The notes under the pieces were generated by a model, which was given only the letters and a program-made list of their open reading frames with translations, did not search any database and was not told the DNA's origin. Positions 34,581 to 43,730 of a stretch of 64,000 nucleotides of DNA are shown piece by piece (positions within the stretch are counted from its first letter, which is position 1; every line of letters begins with the position of its first letter). Position numbers and translations under genes: made by a program. Where the stretch lies: positions 4,278,001 to 4,342,000 of the forward strand of contig NZ_JARUMJ010000001.1 in the NCBI RefSeq assembly GCF_036898465.1, given 5' to 3'. The stretch is from Streptomyces sp. B21-105. GTDB lineage: Bacteria > Actinomycetota > Actinomycetes > Streptomycetales > Streptomycetaceae.

Positions 34581-34749
34581 AGATGAACGTGAACATTTGA
34601 GTGGAGTTTCCGCGGTTTTCCTGTGCGTTTCCTGAATACGGACAGCAGCCGCAGGCGCACGGAACGCGGTCATGGGTCCACGGTCCTACGACCCTACTCG
34701 GGCGGAGGTCCGATGCGGCGCGCATCGCACGGACACTAGCGTTCCGAGC

Positions 34750-35334
34750 GTGCCCACCGACGTGATCGACACCGTGCCGAAGATGCCGAAGACCCCCTCC
34801 GGGCATGCTGAGGGGGTGAGCAACGACGAGTTCCGCGCCGCCATGTCCCGGCTCGCCGACGGCGTGGTCCTGGTGACCGCCCGGGAGCCGTCCCTGGACC
34901 CGGACGACCCCCGGGCGCCGGACGGCGAGGACGTCGGCATGACCGCCACCGCCTTCGTGTCCGTCTCCCTCGACCCGCCCCTGGTCATGGTCAGCCTGCG
35001 CAACGGCTCCCGGATGGACGACCTCCTCGACGAACAGCCCCGCTGGGCGGTGTCGGTGCTCTCCGAGAGCCAGCGGCACATCGCCGGCCGCTTCGCCATG
35101 AAGGGCCGCATCAGCGACCGCCTGCTCTTCGAGGACATCCCGTACACGCGCGGCGAGGCCACCGGCGCCCCCCTGGTCGGCGGCGCGCTGGCCACCCTGG
35201 AATGCCGCACCGAGCAACGCGTCCCGGCGGGCGACCACACCCTGGTGATCGGCCGCGTCCTGACCGCCGCGACCCCGAGCGCGGACGGCGGCCCACTCGT
35301 CTACTTCCGAGGCCGCTACCGCCAGCTGGACTGA
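34750..35334 (+). CDS. Flavin reductase-like FMN-binding protein
   Basis: About 194 residues from GTG 34750. A later GTG (34816, MSNDEFRAAMSRLADGVVLV) is possible, and the linker between them holds a palindromic run. Core: MTATAFVSVSLDPPLVMVSL, RNGSRMDDLLDEQPRWAVSV, RFAMKGRISDRLL, GAPLVGGALATLECRTEQRV and GDHTLVIGRV, the split-barrel flavin reductase pattern. It reduces free FMN with NAD(P)H, often for a two-component monooxygenase; no monooxygenase adjoins. It diverges from cdgB. Confidence 0.82.
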   Translation: MPTDVIDTVPKMPKTPSGHAEGVSNDEFRAAMSRLADGVVLVTAREPSLDPDDPRAPDGEDVGMTATAFVSVSLDPPLVMVSLRNGSRMDDLLDEQPRWAVSVLSESQRHIAGRFAMKGRISDRLLFEDIPYTRGEATGAPLVGGALATLECRTEQRVPAGDHTLVIGRVLTAATPSADGGPLVYFRGRYRQLD

Positions 35335-35453
35335 CGCCGACGAACGAGCACCGGAGCCACCCCGAAACACCGTGGCCGCCCCGCGACCGACCCCGCCGAC
35401 GCCCCGCGGAAACGCCGTGGCCGCCCTGTGTCCGGTGTGCCTAGGGTGCTCGC

Positions 35454-36038
35454 ATGACCCACGCGACAGCCCGGACAGACGGAACGGCCAGGACCGAGGA
35501 CACGGCCAGGACAGAGGACACGGGCAGGGCCGACAAAACCGGCAGGGCCGACGCAACGGCATCCGGACCGCGCCTTGCTGAGATCACACCGGACAACTTC
35601 GAGGCCGCGACCGGCATCCGCGTCCGCCCCGACCAGGAGTTCGCGGTCTCCCCGGTCATGAAGTCCCTCGCCGAGGCCTACGTCCATCCACCGGGCACCG
35701 CCTGGCCCCGCCTGATCATCGACGGCGACCGCCCCGTCGGCTTCCTGATGGCCTTCCTCGACATCGACTGGACCGGCGGGACCGGCGACGCCCCACTGCT
35801 CCGCTCCGGCCTGTGGCGGCTGAACATCGCCGCCGGCGAACAGGGCCGCGGCTACGGCCGGTTCGCCGTCGAGTCGGTCGCCGCGGAACTGCGCCGCCGC
35901 GGCGCCCAGGAGATGTACGTGACCTGGCACGAGGGCGAGAACGGGCCGGAGGACTTCTATCTGCGGCTGGGCTTTTGCAAGAACGGCGAGAAGAGCGACG
36001 GCGAGACGGTCGGCGTCCTGCCCCTGGGGCGGGCCTGA
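35454..36038 (+). CDS. GNAT acetyltransferase with repetitive N-terminus
   Basis: 194 residues. Residues 1-38 are repeats of TARTEDT and TGRAD coded by about 18-bp units. The GNAT domain follows: ITPDNFEAATGIRVRPDQEF, WPRLIIDGDRPVGFLMAFLD, LWRLNIAAGEQGRGYGRFAV (acetyl-CoA loop QGRGYGR) and YVTWHEGENGPEDFYLRLGF. This is the SpeG/BltD-like branch. Translation might begin at a later codon, and the repeat may be non-essential. Substrate unknown. Confidence 0.82.
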   Translation: MTHATARTDGTARTEDTARTEDTGRADKTGRADATASGPRLAEITPDNFEAATGIRVRPDQEFAVSPVMKSLAEAYVHPPGTAWPRLIIDGDRPVGFLMAFLDIDWTGGTGDAPLLRSGLWRLNIAAGEQGRGYGRFAVESVAAELRRRGAQEMYVTWHEGENGPEDFYLRLGFCKNGEKSDGETVGVLPLGRA

Positions 36039-36057
36039 AGCGCCGCCCGGTTCCGCG

Positions 36058-36486
36058 TCAGGACCAGTCGCGGCCGGTCCTGCCCCGCTTCGTGTCGGAC
36101 CGCTGCTTCTTCTCCCGCAGCCGGCGCTCGTTGATACCGCGCGGGATCCGCGTCGGCCGGCGCGGCTTGGGCGGCGGGGCGGTGGCCTCGGCGAGCAGAG
36201 CGGCGAGACGTACGGCGGCGGTCTCACGGTTGCGCCACTGTGAACGGTGCTCGGAGGCGCGAACGGTGACGACGCCGTCGACGAGCCGCCCCGCCAGCCG
36301 CTCGAGCGCCCGTGCCTTCCACACCTCGGGGAACGCCTCGGTGCGGCCGATGTCGAAGCGGAGCTCCACCTGTGAGTCACTGGTGTTGACGTGCTGCCCG
36401 CCCGGCCCCGAAGACCGCGAGAAACGCCACATGAGCTCGGCCTCGGGAAGGGAGACCGAGCCGCGGACGACATAGGGACCAGACAT
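36058..36486 (-). CDS. arfB: Peptide-chain release factor-like protein (ArfB/YaeJ family)
   Basis: 142 residues starting MSGPYVVRGSVSLPEAELMW. The catalytic GGQ is in SRSSGPGGQHVNTSDSQVEL. The C-terminal basic tail (PKPRRPTRIPRGINERRL, REKKQRSDTKRGRTG) is what ArfB inserts in the mRNA channel of a stalled ribosome. It releases nascent chains on ribosomes lacking a stop codon. Convergent with the acetyltransferase gene, 19 bp apart. Confidence 0.92.
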   Translation of the reverse strand: MSGPYVVRGSVSLPEAELMWRFSRSSGPGGQHVNTSDSQVELRFDIGRTEAFPEVWKARALERLAGRLVDGVVTVRASEHRSQWRNRETAAVRLAALLAEATAPPPKPRRPTRIPRGINERRLREKKQRSDTKRGRTGRDWS

Positions 36487-36671
36487 GCCCACCATGTTCC
36501 CGCTCCGGACCGGCCCGAGTCACGCGAATATCCCCAGGTAAAGAAAGCAAAGAAACGCGGAGTGGCGGGGAACCTTGAGCACCCTTCGCTGCGTTCATAG
36601 GGATAGCTGTAGCTTCGTGCCCGTACGAAGCCCGTACGACGCCGTACGCAACGAGGGAAGGACTCCCAACC

Positions 36672-37247
36672 ATGGCTGTAAGCCTGTCCAAGGGTGGCAA
36701 CGTCTCGCTCACCAAGGAGGCTCCGGGCCTGACCGCCGTCACCGTGGGCCTCGGCTGGGACGTCCGCACCACCACCGGCACGGACTTCGACCTCGACGCC
36801 TCCGCGATCGCGGTCAACCTCCAGGGCAAGGTCTACTCCGACGGCCACTTCGTCTTCTTCAACAACAAGCAGACGCCGGACCAGACCATCGTCCACACCG
36901 GCGACAACCGCACCGGCGAGGGCGCGGGCGACGACGAGGCGATCAACGTCAACCTGGCCGGCCTCCCCGCCGACATCGACAAGATCGTCTTCCCGGTCTC
37001 GATCTACGACGCGGAGAACCGCTCGCAGAACTTCGGCCAGGTCCGCAACGCCTACATCCGCATCATCAACCAGGCCGGCGGCGCCGAGATCGCCCGCTAC
37101 GACCTCTCGGAAGACGCCGCCACCGAGACGGCCATGGTCTTCGGCGAGCTCTACCGCAACGGCGCGGAGTGGAAGTTCCGCGCGGTCGGCCAGGGCTACG
37201 CGTCGGGCCTCGTGGGCATCGCCCAGGACTTCGGCGTCAGCGTCTGA
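36672..37247 (+). CDS. terD: TerD-family stress protein
   Basis: 191 residues, full-length: [40 protein letters not shown] (first calcium loop, Asp-rich), [40 protein letters not shown] (second calcium loop), [20 protein letters not shown] and [19 protein letters not shown]. TerD proteins bind calcium and are tied to tellurite and oxidative stress and, in Streptomyces, to differentiation. Single gene with an AAGGA ribosome site and a strong terminator. Confidence 0.95.
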   Translation: MAVSLSKGGNVSLTKEAPGLTAVTVGLGWDVRTTTGTDFDLDASAIAVNLQGKVYSDGHFVFFNNKQTPDQTIVHTGDNRTGEGAGDDEAINVNLAGLPADIDKIVFPVSIYDAENRSQNFGQVRNAYIRIINQAGGAEIARYDLSEDAATETAMVFGELYRNGAEWKFRAVGQGYASGLVGIAQDFGVSV

Positions 37248-37303
37248 CCCACCCGAACGTCACAAAGCGTTCGAACAACCGGGGCGCCCAGGCAGCCTCA
37301 CCG

Positions 37304-37338
37304 GACCGCCCGCCCTCCTGTCAGGAGGGCGGGCGGTC
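37304..37338 (+). terminator. Terminator after terD
   Basis: A perfect 16-bp stem (37304-37319 with 37323-37338; left arm GACCGCCCGCCCTCCT) closes a 3-nt loop, 57 bp after terD. Confidence 0.92.
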
Positions 37339-37416
37339 TGCGTCCGACCGGCGACTCCACCGGTCGCCGGACCCCACGGGCACGTTCGGAGCGGTGACCG
37401 TAGCCGCCCCCGGAGC

Positions 37417-37590
37417 CTGACCGGCCGGAGCCGACCCGGCGAGAGCCGACCGGCCGGAGCCGACCCCGTCGAGAGCCGACCAGCCGGAGCCGACCCGTCG
37501 AGAGCCGGACCGGCAGGCCCCGACCCGCCAGAGTTCGACCAGCCGACAGGCCCCCGACCCGCCCGGGTTCGACCAGCCGGCAGGCCCTAC
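37417..37590. repeat. Degenerate 29-30 bp tandem repeats upstream of the GNAT-Nudix gene
   Basis: Units such as CCGGCCGGAGCCGACCC plus GTCGAGAGCCGA recur at 29-30 bp from about 37420, then decay into CGACCAGCCGGCAGGCCC-like units. With the terD terminator they fill the 353-bp gap between 37248 and 37600. No gene is supported there. Confidence 0.75.
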
Positions 37591-37600
37591 CCTGCCGCCC

Positions 37601-38560
37601 ATGATCCTGACTGCCCTCCCCCTCGCCGCCGACCACGACATCCCCGGCCCCCTCCTCACCGAACTGACCGCCCTCTACGCCTCCAACCGCGAATTCCACG
37701 CCCTCAGCGGCGACTTCCCGGACCCGCACGACATCCGGCCGGAGCAGTTGGCGGCGGCGCTCGCGGAACAGGCGGCGACCGAAGGGGTCGAGGTACTGCT
37801 GGCCCGCAGCGAAGGAAAGCTGATCGGCGTCGTCATCACCCTGGCCCGGCACCCCGACCCCGCCGACCCGGACCCCTGGATCGGACTGCTGATGGTCGAC
37901 GCGGCCGAGCACGGGCAGGGCCACGGCCGCCGCATCGCCGAGCAGATCGAGGAGCGGTTCCGGGCGGACGGCCGCACCGGCCTCCGGCTCGCCGTGCTCG
38001 ACGTCAACCCCGACGGCCTCGCCTTCTGGACCGCCCTCGGCTACGAGACCATCGGCCACCGCCCGGACCTGCAACACGGACGCCCCTGCGCAGTACTGCG
38101 CAAACCGCTGCCCCGATCGCGCCGCGCCGCCCGCGTCGCCGTCGTCGACCCCGACGGCTCCGTCCTCCTCTTCCGGTACGACAACCCCGACGTCGGCACC
38201 CACTGGGCACTGCCCGGCGGCGGACTCGAGGAAGGCGAGTCACCCCGCGAGGCCGCCCTGCGCGAACTGCGCGAGGAGACCGGCTGGAACGACCTGCAAC
38301 CCGGACCCCTCCTGTGCACCTGGGAACACGACTTCACCCGCTTCGACATCGTCATCCGCCAGCGCGAGCACATCTACGTCACCCAGGGCCCGCACCGCGA
38401 ACCCGCCGGCCCCGACCTCGCCGCCGCCCACGCCACCGACGGCATCCTCAGCTGGCGCTGGTGGACCCGACCGGAACTGCACACACCCGCCGAGCCGGTA
38501 TGGCCGTCCGACCTCGCCCGACTGCTCGACGAACACGAAGCGTCGCACCCCCGCGCCTGA
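37601..38560 (+). CDS. GNAT acetyltransferase fused to Nudix hydrolase
   Basis: 319 residues. N-terminal GNAT (1-170): EVLLARSEGKLIGVVITLAR, WIGLLMVDAAEHGQGHGRRI (acetyl-CoA loop) and LRLAVLDVNPDGLAFWTALG. C-terminal Nudix (175-310): ARVAVVDPDGSVLLFRYDNP, HWALPGGGLEEGESPREAAL and RELREETGW (complete Nudix box GX5EX7REUXEEXGU), then REHIYVTQGPHREP. The acetylated and hydrolysed substrates are unknown; fusion suggests linked reactions or shared nucleotide or aminoacyl substrates. The gene is entirely in one frame with no break between the halves. Confidence 0.92.
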   Translation: MILTALPLAADHDIPGPLLTELTALYASNREFHALSGDFPDPHDIRPEQLAAALAEQAATEGVEVLLARSEGKLIGVVITLARHPDPADPDPWIGLLMVDAAEHGQGHGRRIAEQIEERFRADGRTGLRLAVLDVNPDGLAFWTALGYETIGHRPDLQHGRPCAVLRKPLPRSRRAARVAVVDPDGSVLLFRYDNPDVGTHWALPGGGLEEGESPREAALRELREETGWNDLQPGPLLCTWEHDFTRFDIVIRQREHIYVTQGPHREPAGPDLAAAHATDGILSWRWWTRPELHTPAEPVWPSDLARLLDEHEASHPRA

Positions 38561-38568
38561 CGAGCAGC

Positions 38569-39993
38569 TCACGGGAGCTCCGGCTTGCCCTCCCCGTACA
38601 GCCAGTCCGACCAGATCCCGTCGAAGTCCGCGTCCGGCGCCGCCTCCTCGACATACGCCGTGAAAGCCTCTGTGTCCGCGTTCCCGTGCCGGTGGGCCGC
38701 CGCCCACCCCTGCACGATGTCGTAGAAGGCGTCATCGCCCACGGTCTGCCGGATCCGGTGCACCACCATCGCGCCGCGCAGATAGACCGGCTTGTCGGAG
38801 ACATGGGCGGCGCTCGTCGGCTTCGCGGGCGGAAAGTCCCACAGATCCGCGTACTCCTCGACGCCGTGCTCGTAAAGCCCGGTGAACGTCTGCTCCGCCG
38901 TGGCACCCCCCTCGTCCTCCGCCCACAACCACTCCGCATAGGTCGCGAACCCCTCGTTGAGCCACATGTCCCGCCAGCTCTTCGGCGTCACCGAGTCGCC
39001 GAACCACTGGTGCGCCGTCTCATGCACCAGGGTCGGCAGGTCGGGAGCACCCGGATACACCGGACGATTCTGGGTCTCCAGGGCGTACCCGGCGTCCCCA
39101 GGCCGGTCGACGATCGCCCCCGCCGACGAGAACGGATACGGGCCGAAGTTGTCCTGCGCCCACTCCATGACCTCGGGCAGCCGGGCCAGCACCGCACGGC
39201 TCGCCACCACCTGCGTCGGATCGACCGCGACATACACCGGCAGACCGTCCCTGGTCGTGGAACCGGTCACCGTGAACTCGCCGACGGCGACCGTCGCCAG
39301 ATAGCTCGCCATCGGCTCGGCGGTCCGCCAGAAAAACGTCGTACGACCGCCCCCCGCCGCCTTCCGGCTCCGCAACTCCCCGTTGGAGACGGCCGTCAGC
39401 CCCTCCGGGACGGTCACGGCGACATCGTAGGACGCCTTGTCCGACGGGTGATGATTGCCCGGGAACCAGGCCATCGAGCCGACCGGCTCACCCAGGGCGA
39501 GAGCCCCGTCCCCGGTACGCAGCCAGCCCTCCTTCGAGCCGTCCGGATCGGTGACCGTACGCGGACTGCCCGAATAGCGGACCGCCACCTCGAAGGTCTC
39601 ACCCTCGGCCAGCGAATCCGACGGCCGCACGGTCAGCTCCTGGCCGTCCCGCCGGAACTCGGCCGCCGAACCCTCGACGGTCACCCCCGCCACCTCCATG
39701 CCCACGAAATCCAGCCGGAAAGCGGAAAGATCCGCAGTCGCACGGGCCGTGACAACAGCAGAACCCGTCAGACGCCCACCATCCGGGTCATAGGACAGCG
39801 TGAGACCGTAATGCGAGACGTCATAACCACCGTTGCCCGCCTCCGGGAAATACGGATCACCCACACCCGAAGCACCACCGGAAGCACCACCCGAGCCGCC
39901 CCCCGACCCCGCACCGCCGTCGCAAGCCGCCAAGGCGAGGACACAGGCCGATAACGCGGCCACCACCGGGACACAACGCGCGGAACTGGACAT
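38569..39993 (-). CDS. M1-family (gluzincin) metallopeptidase lipoprotein
   Basis: 474 residues. The signal peptide ends in the lipobox LAAC (about 21-24), followed by a Gly/Ser linker. An N-terminal beta-sandwich (about 50-230) precedes the catalytic domain with zinc motif LVHETAHQWFGDSVTPKSWR and the second Glu in DMWLNEGFATYAEWLWAED. The usual substrate-binding GxMEN motif is replaced by GYALETQN. Only the first two M1 domains are present (family members with C-terminal domains are nearly twice as long). Acts outside the membrane on peptides. Convergent with the GNAT-Nudix gene, 8 bp apart. Confidence 0.92.
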   Translation of the reverse strand: MSSSARCVPVVAALSACVLALAACDGGAGSGGGSGGASGGASGVGDPYFPEAGNGGYDVSHYGLTLSYDPDGGRLTGSAVVTARATADLSAFRLDFVGMEVAGVTVEGSAAEFRRDGQELTVRPSDSLAEGETFEVAVRYSGSPRTVTDPDGSKEGWLRTGDGALALGEPVGSMAWFPGNHHPSDKASYDVAVTVPEGLTAVSNGELRSRKAAGGGRTTFFWRTAEPMASYLATVAVGEFTVTGSTTRDGLPVYVAVDPTQVVASRAVLARLPEVMEWAQDNFGPYPFSSAGAIVDRPGDAGYALETQNRPVYPGAPDLPTLVHETAHQWFGDSVTPKSWRDMWLNEGFATYAEWLWAEDEGGATAEQTFTGLYEHGVEEYADLWDFPPAKPTSAAHVSDKPVYLRGAMVVHRIRQTVGDDAFYDIVQGWAAAHRHGNADTEAFTAYVEEAAPDADFDGIWSDWLYGEGKPELP

Positions 39994-40051
39994 GCCAGCG
40001 ATCCTAAACGGACCACCGGCACGAACACCGGGTCATGACACCATCGCCTAC

Positions 40052-40552
40052 GTGCTCGACATCGGCTACGCCCTCTCCAACCGCTTCCCGGACCCGCCGC
40101 AGACGGACTACCGACGCGCGGACGTCCACGCCCTGCGCCACGACCTGTTCTGCGGGGACGTCTACCTCGCCGACACCAAAGCGGACCGCGAACTGTCCAC
40201 AGCCTGGGGATGGGTACCGGTACTGGACTTCGCATGGGCACTGTGCGACATCGTCGAACAGATCGACCAGGACCCCGCGGGCTCCCGCGCCTCCCGCCCG
40301 CAGTACGCCGAGCTGGACTTCACCGAATCCACCGACCGCATGCTCTTCGAACGCCGCTTCGGCTGGGTGGACGTCGAGGCCGACTGGATGCCGGCCGAGG
40401 AACCCCCCCTCACCTTCTCGCACGCCGAACTCCGCCGCGAAGCCCGCGACTTCCTCCACGACCTGCTCGCCGACCTGACCGACCTGCACGACGACCTCGG
40501 CGAGAACCCGGCGATCTGGACACTCCAGGCACGCTTCCCGCGCCTGAAATGA
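40052..40552 (+). CDS. Conserved hypothetical acidic protein
   Basis: About 166 residues from GTG 40052 (MLDIGYALSNRFPDPPQTDY). An upstream ATG at 39992 would overlap the divergent peptidase start and seems less likely; neither has a clear ribosome site. The protein is acidic: RRADVHALRHDLFCGDVYLA, FAWALCDIVEQIDQDP, FERRFGWVDVEADWMPAEEP and FLHDLLADLTDLHDDLGENP. The pattern resembles Streptomyces DUF7878-like immunity-type small proteins, but I do not recognise it with certainty. Confidence 0.72.
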   Translation: MLDIGYALSNRFPDPPQTDYRRADVHALRHDLFCGDVYLADTKADRELSTAWGWVPVLDFAWALCDIVEQIDQDPAGSRASRPQYAELDFTESTDRMLFERRFGWVDVEADWMPAEEPPLTFSHAELRREARDFLHDLLADLTDLHDDLGENPAIWTLQARFPRLK

Positions 40553-40558
40553 CCCGGC

Positions 40559-41269
40559 TCAGCCCTCCACCCTGATCCCCAGCTCCACCGCCAGCACCGG
40601 AGCCAGATCCAACAACTGAGCCGCACTGATCACCGCACCCGACAACCGCCCCACACCCCCCGCGATACCCAGCTCCACCGCACCCCGCAGATCCACATCG
40701 GACAACGTCACCCCCGTGAAATCGACGGACTTCACCGCACAGTCGACGAACTCGACACGCTCCAGACGCGCACCCCCGAAGTCCGGCTCGACCAGAACAC
40801 ACCCCTCGAAAACGACATCCCGCAACCGCGCCTGCCGCAGATTCAGATAATCGATCTTGCCGCCGCGCACCACCACCCGCTCCCACACCGCGCCGTACAT
40901 CTGCGCACCCCCCAGACGCGCGTCCACCACCTCGACATCACGCAGCGTCGCCTCCGCCAGATCCGTGCCGACACCCCGCAGACCGGTGAGCACGCAGTCA
41001 AGGACCCGAGCCTTGCGCAGCCGCGTCCCGTCCACCCCACAGCCCGTCACCGCACAGTCCATGAACCGTGCGCCCCCGCCGTCCTGCCCCGCCAGATCCA
41101 GCTCACGGAACTCCACACCGTCATAGTCCCCGTCCGGCTCCAGCTCCCCCTCCGCGAACAACTCGAGCCCCGACAACCGCACCTCCGGCCGCCGCGCCCC
41201 CTTCACCCCCGAACGCGCACCCCCGCCCCGACCCGCACCCGTACCCGTACCTGCGCCTGTCCTCGCCAT
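40559..41269 (-). CDS. Pentapeptide-repeat protein
   Basis: 236 residues starting MARTGAGTGTG, an Ala/Gly/Thr low-complexity lead, then about 25 pentapeptide units of the A(D/N)LxX type: YDGVEFRELDLAGQDGGGAR, TRLRKARVLDCVLTGLRGVG, TDLAEATLRDVEVVDARLGG and ARLERVEFVDCAVKSVDFTG. This forms a right-handed quadrilateral beta helix. Some members mimic DNA and protect gyrase; most have unknown partners. Convergent with the acidic protein gene, 6 bp apart. Confidence 0.9.
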   Translation of the reverse strand: MARTGAGTGTGAGRGGGARSGVKGARRPEVRLSGLELFAEGELEPDGDYDGVEFRELDLAGQDGGGARFMDCAVTGCGVDGTRLRKARVLDCVLTGLRGVGTDLAEATLRDVEVVDARLGGAQMYGAVWERVVVRGGKIDYLNLRQARLRDVVFEGCVLVEPDFGGARLERVEFVDCAVKSVDFTGVTLSDVDLRGAVELGIAGGVGRLSGAVISAAQLLDLAPVLAVELGIRVEG

Positions 41270-41347
41270 CCCCCCATGCTGCACCCCACCACTGACAGCC
41301 ACCCCCATCCCCATCCCCCTCATCCCCTCACCCACCCTCACCCCTTG

Positions 41348-41367
41348 ACCTCAACCGAACTTGAGGT
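41348..41367. promoter_or_regulatory. MerR-type operator ahead of the quinone oxidoreductase gene
   Basis: ACCTCAA-N6-TTGAGGT, a perfect 7-bp inverted repeat, overlaps a -35-like TTGACC (41345). Such palindromes within a stretched promoter are typical for MerR/SoxR-type activators. The regulator gene is not adjacent. Confidence 0.65.
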
Positions 41368-41424
41368 TGAAGGCTGGAGCCGCCCCACGCAGCCCGCCCC
41401 CTCACCCCACCGAAAGGACCCCGC

Positions 41425-42396
41425 ATGCACGCCATCCGCCTCCACGCCTTCGGCCCCGCCGACAACCTCCACTACGAGGAAGTGGACGACCCCGTACCCG
41501 GCCCCGGCCAGGTCCGCATCGCCGTCCAGGCCGCCGGCGTCCACCTCCTCGACACCGCCCTGCGCGAGGGCTACCCCGGGCCCGCCCCACTCCCCGCCAC
41601 CCTGCCCACCATCCCCGGCCGCGAAGTCGCCGGCATCGTCGACGCCCTCGGCGAGGAAACCCCCGACACCTGGCTCGGCAGACGCGTCGTCGCCCACCTC
41701 GGCTTCGCCCCCGGCGGCTACGCCGAACTCGCCGTCACCGACACCGAACGCCTGCACGAAATCCCCGCCGGCCTGAACGCCGCACAAGCCGTCGCCATGA
41801 TCGGCACCGGCCGCACCGCTCTGGGAATCGCCCAGTTCGCCGACCTCGGCCCCCACTCCGTCGCCCTGGTCACCGCAGCCGCCGGCGGCATCGGCACCCT
41901 CCTCGTCCAACACGCCCGCAACACCGGCGCAACCGTCATCGGCCTCGCCGGCGGACCACACAAAACAGCACTCGTCGAAGCCGCCGGCGCCGACCTCGCC
42001 ATCGACTACACCGACACCACCTGGCCCGCCAAGATCCGCACCCGCCTCGGCGCCCACCCCGTCACCGTCGTCTTCGACGGAGTGGCCGGAGACGCCGCCC
42101 GCGAAGCCGTGGCACTCCTCGCCCCCGACGGACAACACCTCGTCTTCGGCTGGTCCGCCGAAGGCATCCGCGACGGCAAAGGCCACTTCGTCGACGGCGT
42201 CTCCCACTCGGTCCTCGGACCCGCCATGCTCGAAAAAGCCGGCGGCCTCCGCGCCCTCGAACAACGCGCCCTCACCGAAGCCGCCACAGGCCGCCTCACC
42301 CCCGCCGTCCAGACCTTCCCCCTCGCCCAGGCCGCCACAGCCCACCACGCCCTCGAAACCCGCAGAACCACCGGAAAAGTCGTCCTGACCCCATAA
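41425..42396 (+). CDS. Zinc-free quinone oxidoreductase / MDR-family alcohol dehydrogenase
   Basis: 323 residues: MHAIRLHAFGPADNLHYEEV, VRIAVQAAGVHLLDTALREG, LPTIPGREVAGIVDALGEET (no zinc-ligand Cys), ALVTAAAGGIGTLLVQHARN (NADPH-binding AAxGGxG), VTVVFDGVAGDAAREAVALL and HALETRRTTGKVVLTP. It is the NADPH:quinone reductase branch, reducing quinones or enones. ATG 41425 follows GAAAGGA. A MerR-type palindrome lies in its promoter, so induction by redox or electrophile stress is likely (inference). Confidence 0.92.
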   Translation: MHAIRLHAFGPADNLHYEEVDDPVPGPGQVRIAVQAAGVHLLDTALREGYPGPAPLPATLPTIPGREVAGIVDALGEETPDTWLGRRVVAHLGFAPGGYAELAVTDTERLHEIPAGLNAAQAVAMIGTGRTALGIAQFADLGPHSVALVTAAAGGIGTLLVQHARNTGATVIGLAGGPHKTALVEAAGADLAIDYTDTTWPAKIRTRLGAHPVTVVFDGVAGDAAREAVALLAPDGQHLVFGWSAEGIRDGKGHFVDGVSHSVLGPAMLEKAGGLRALEQRALTEAATGRLTPAVQTFPLAQAATAHHALETRRTTGKVVLTP

Positions 42397-43060
42397 CCGA
42401 CAACACCCCACCCCCCACCACCCCCTCCCGCCCCCTGACCAACGGAAAACACCCCAACCCGATCAACACAGACACAAAATGCCCGAAATCCGTGAACGTC
42501 GACCCCTCCACCAGCGGAACACCATAGAAAACGAGAACACCCACGAGATACCCATACCGCCAAGGCGAACGAATCCCATAGAAAAGCACCGCCACCACAC
42601 CCGACAACGCATAACTCACCCCCACATCCAGCGTCTCCACCGACGACCGCGGAGCAAGCCCGTCCCGGATCGCCACCGCCAACGCACCCTCACTCACCAA
42701 CGTCGCCAGCACATGCGCCGCCACACACACCGCCAACCACCGCGCCGTCCCCAACCAGCGCTCCACCCGGGCATGAAACACCGTGTACAGCACCGCGTAC
42801 GGCACCCAGTACCCACCGTCGATCCACATCGCACTCGCCACCAGCACCCGCACCGGATGCCGCGACAACTCATGAATGTTCGTCGACCGCTGCCGCAGAA
42901 ACTCCTGCTCGAACTCCGGAGACATACGGTGCAGCGCCACCGTGGTCACGAACAGAACCGCCAGCCACACATACGTACCGGGCGCACCGCGGACATACGC
43001 CCACACCGCCTGCCCGCCCGACCCCGGAAAACCGTTGCTGCGCCCCCTGAGCCGTCTCAC
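42296..43060 (-). CDS. Rhomboid-like multi-pass membrane protein
   Basis: 254 residues from GTG 43060 (MRRLRGRSNGFPG). Hydrophobic helices: GTYVWLAVLFVTTVAL, VLVASAMWIDGGYWVPYAVL, WLAVCVAAHVLATLVSEGAL, VSYALSGVVAVLFYGI and YGYLVGVLVFYGVPL. FEQEFLRQRSTNIHELSRHP between helices 1 and 2 is the feature of Streptomyces rhomboid-like proteins. The canonical catalytic Gly-x-Ser is not clear (DVGVSYALSG is the candidate), so protease activity is doubtful. The C-terminal 50 residues are Gly/Arg-rich and overlap the convergent oxidoreductase gene by 101 bp. Confidence 0.75.
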   Translation of the reverse strand: MRRLRGRSNGFPGSGGQAVWAYVRGAPGTYVWLAVLFVTTVALHRMSPEFEQEFLRQRSTNIHELSRHPVRVLVASAMWIDGGYWVPYAVLYTVFHARVERWLGTARWLAVCVAAHVLATLVSEGALAVAIRDGLAPRSSVETLDVGVSYALSGVVAVLFYGIRSPWRYGYLVGVLVFYGVPLVEGSTFTDFGHFVSVLIGLGCFPLVRGREGVVGGGVLSVMGSGRLFRWFCGFRGRGGLWRPGRGGRSGRRG

Positions 43061-43730
43061 CCGGCCCAGTATCGTCCCCCACGTGATCGACATTCCGGCC
43101 GCACTCGCCGCAGAACAGGTCAAGTACAACGGCCCGGCCGGCCACGCCTTCATCACCGCCCTCCCGGACCTCGCCCAGAGCTTCCTCGACCACTGGGAAC
43201 TACAGGTCGACGGCCCCTCCATGCACGGCGTCAGCGCCCTCGTCCTGCCCGTCACCACCGCCGACGACACCAGAGCCGTCCTCAAACTCCAGCTCCTCGA
43301 CGACGAGAGCGCCGGCGAACCCGTCGCCCTGCGCCTCTGGAACGGCGACCACGCCGTGCGCCTCCTCCGGCACGACGACCCCACGGGCACCATGCTCCTC
43401 GAGCGTCTCGACCCGACCCGCATGCTGTCCCACCTGGACGACGTCCACGAAGCCGTCCACGTCATCGCCGCCCTGCTCACCCACCTGACAGCCCTCCCCG
43501 CACCGAAGGACATGCGCCGCCTGGACGACATCGCCCACGCCATGCTGGACCGGACCCCCCGCGCCCTGGCACACGTCCTCCCGACCGACCGCCGCCTGAT
43601 CGCCGACTGCGCGGCCGCCCTGCGCGAGGTCATCACCGCACCCGGCGACCGGCTCCTGCACTGGGACCTGCACTACGAGAACGTCCTCGCCGCCGACCGC
43701 GCCCCCTGGCTCGCCATCGACCCCAAACCG

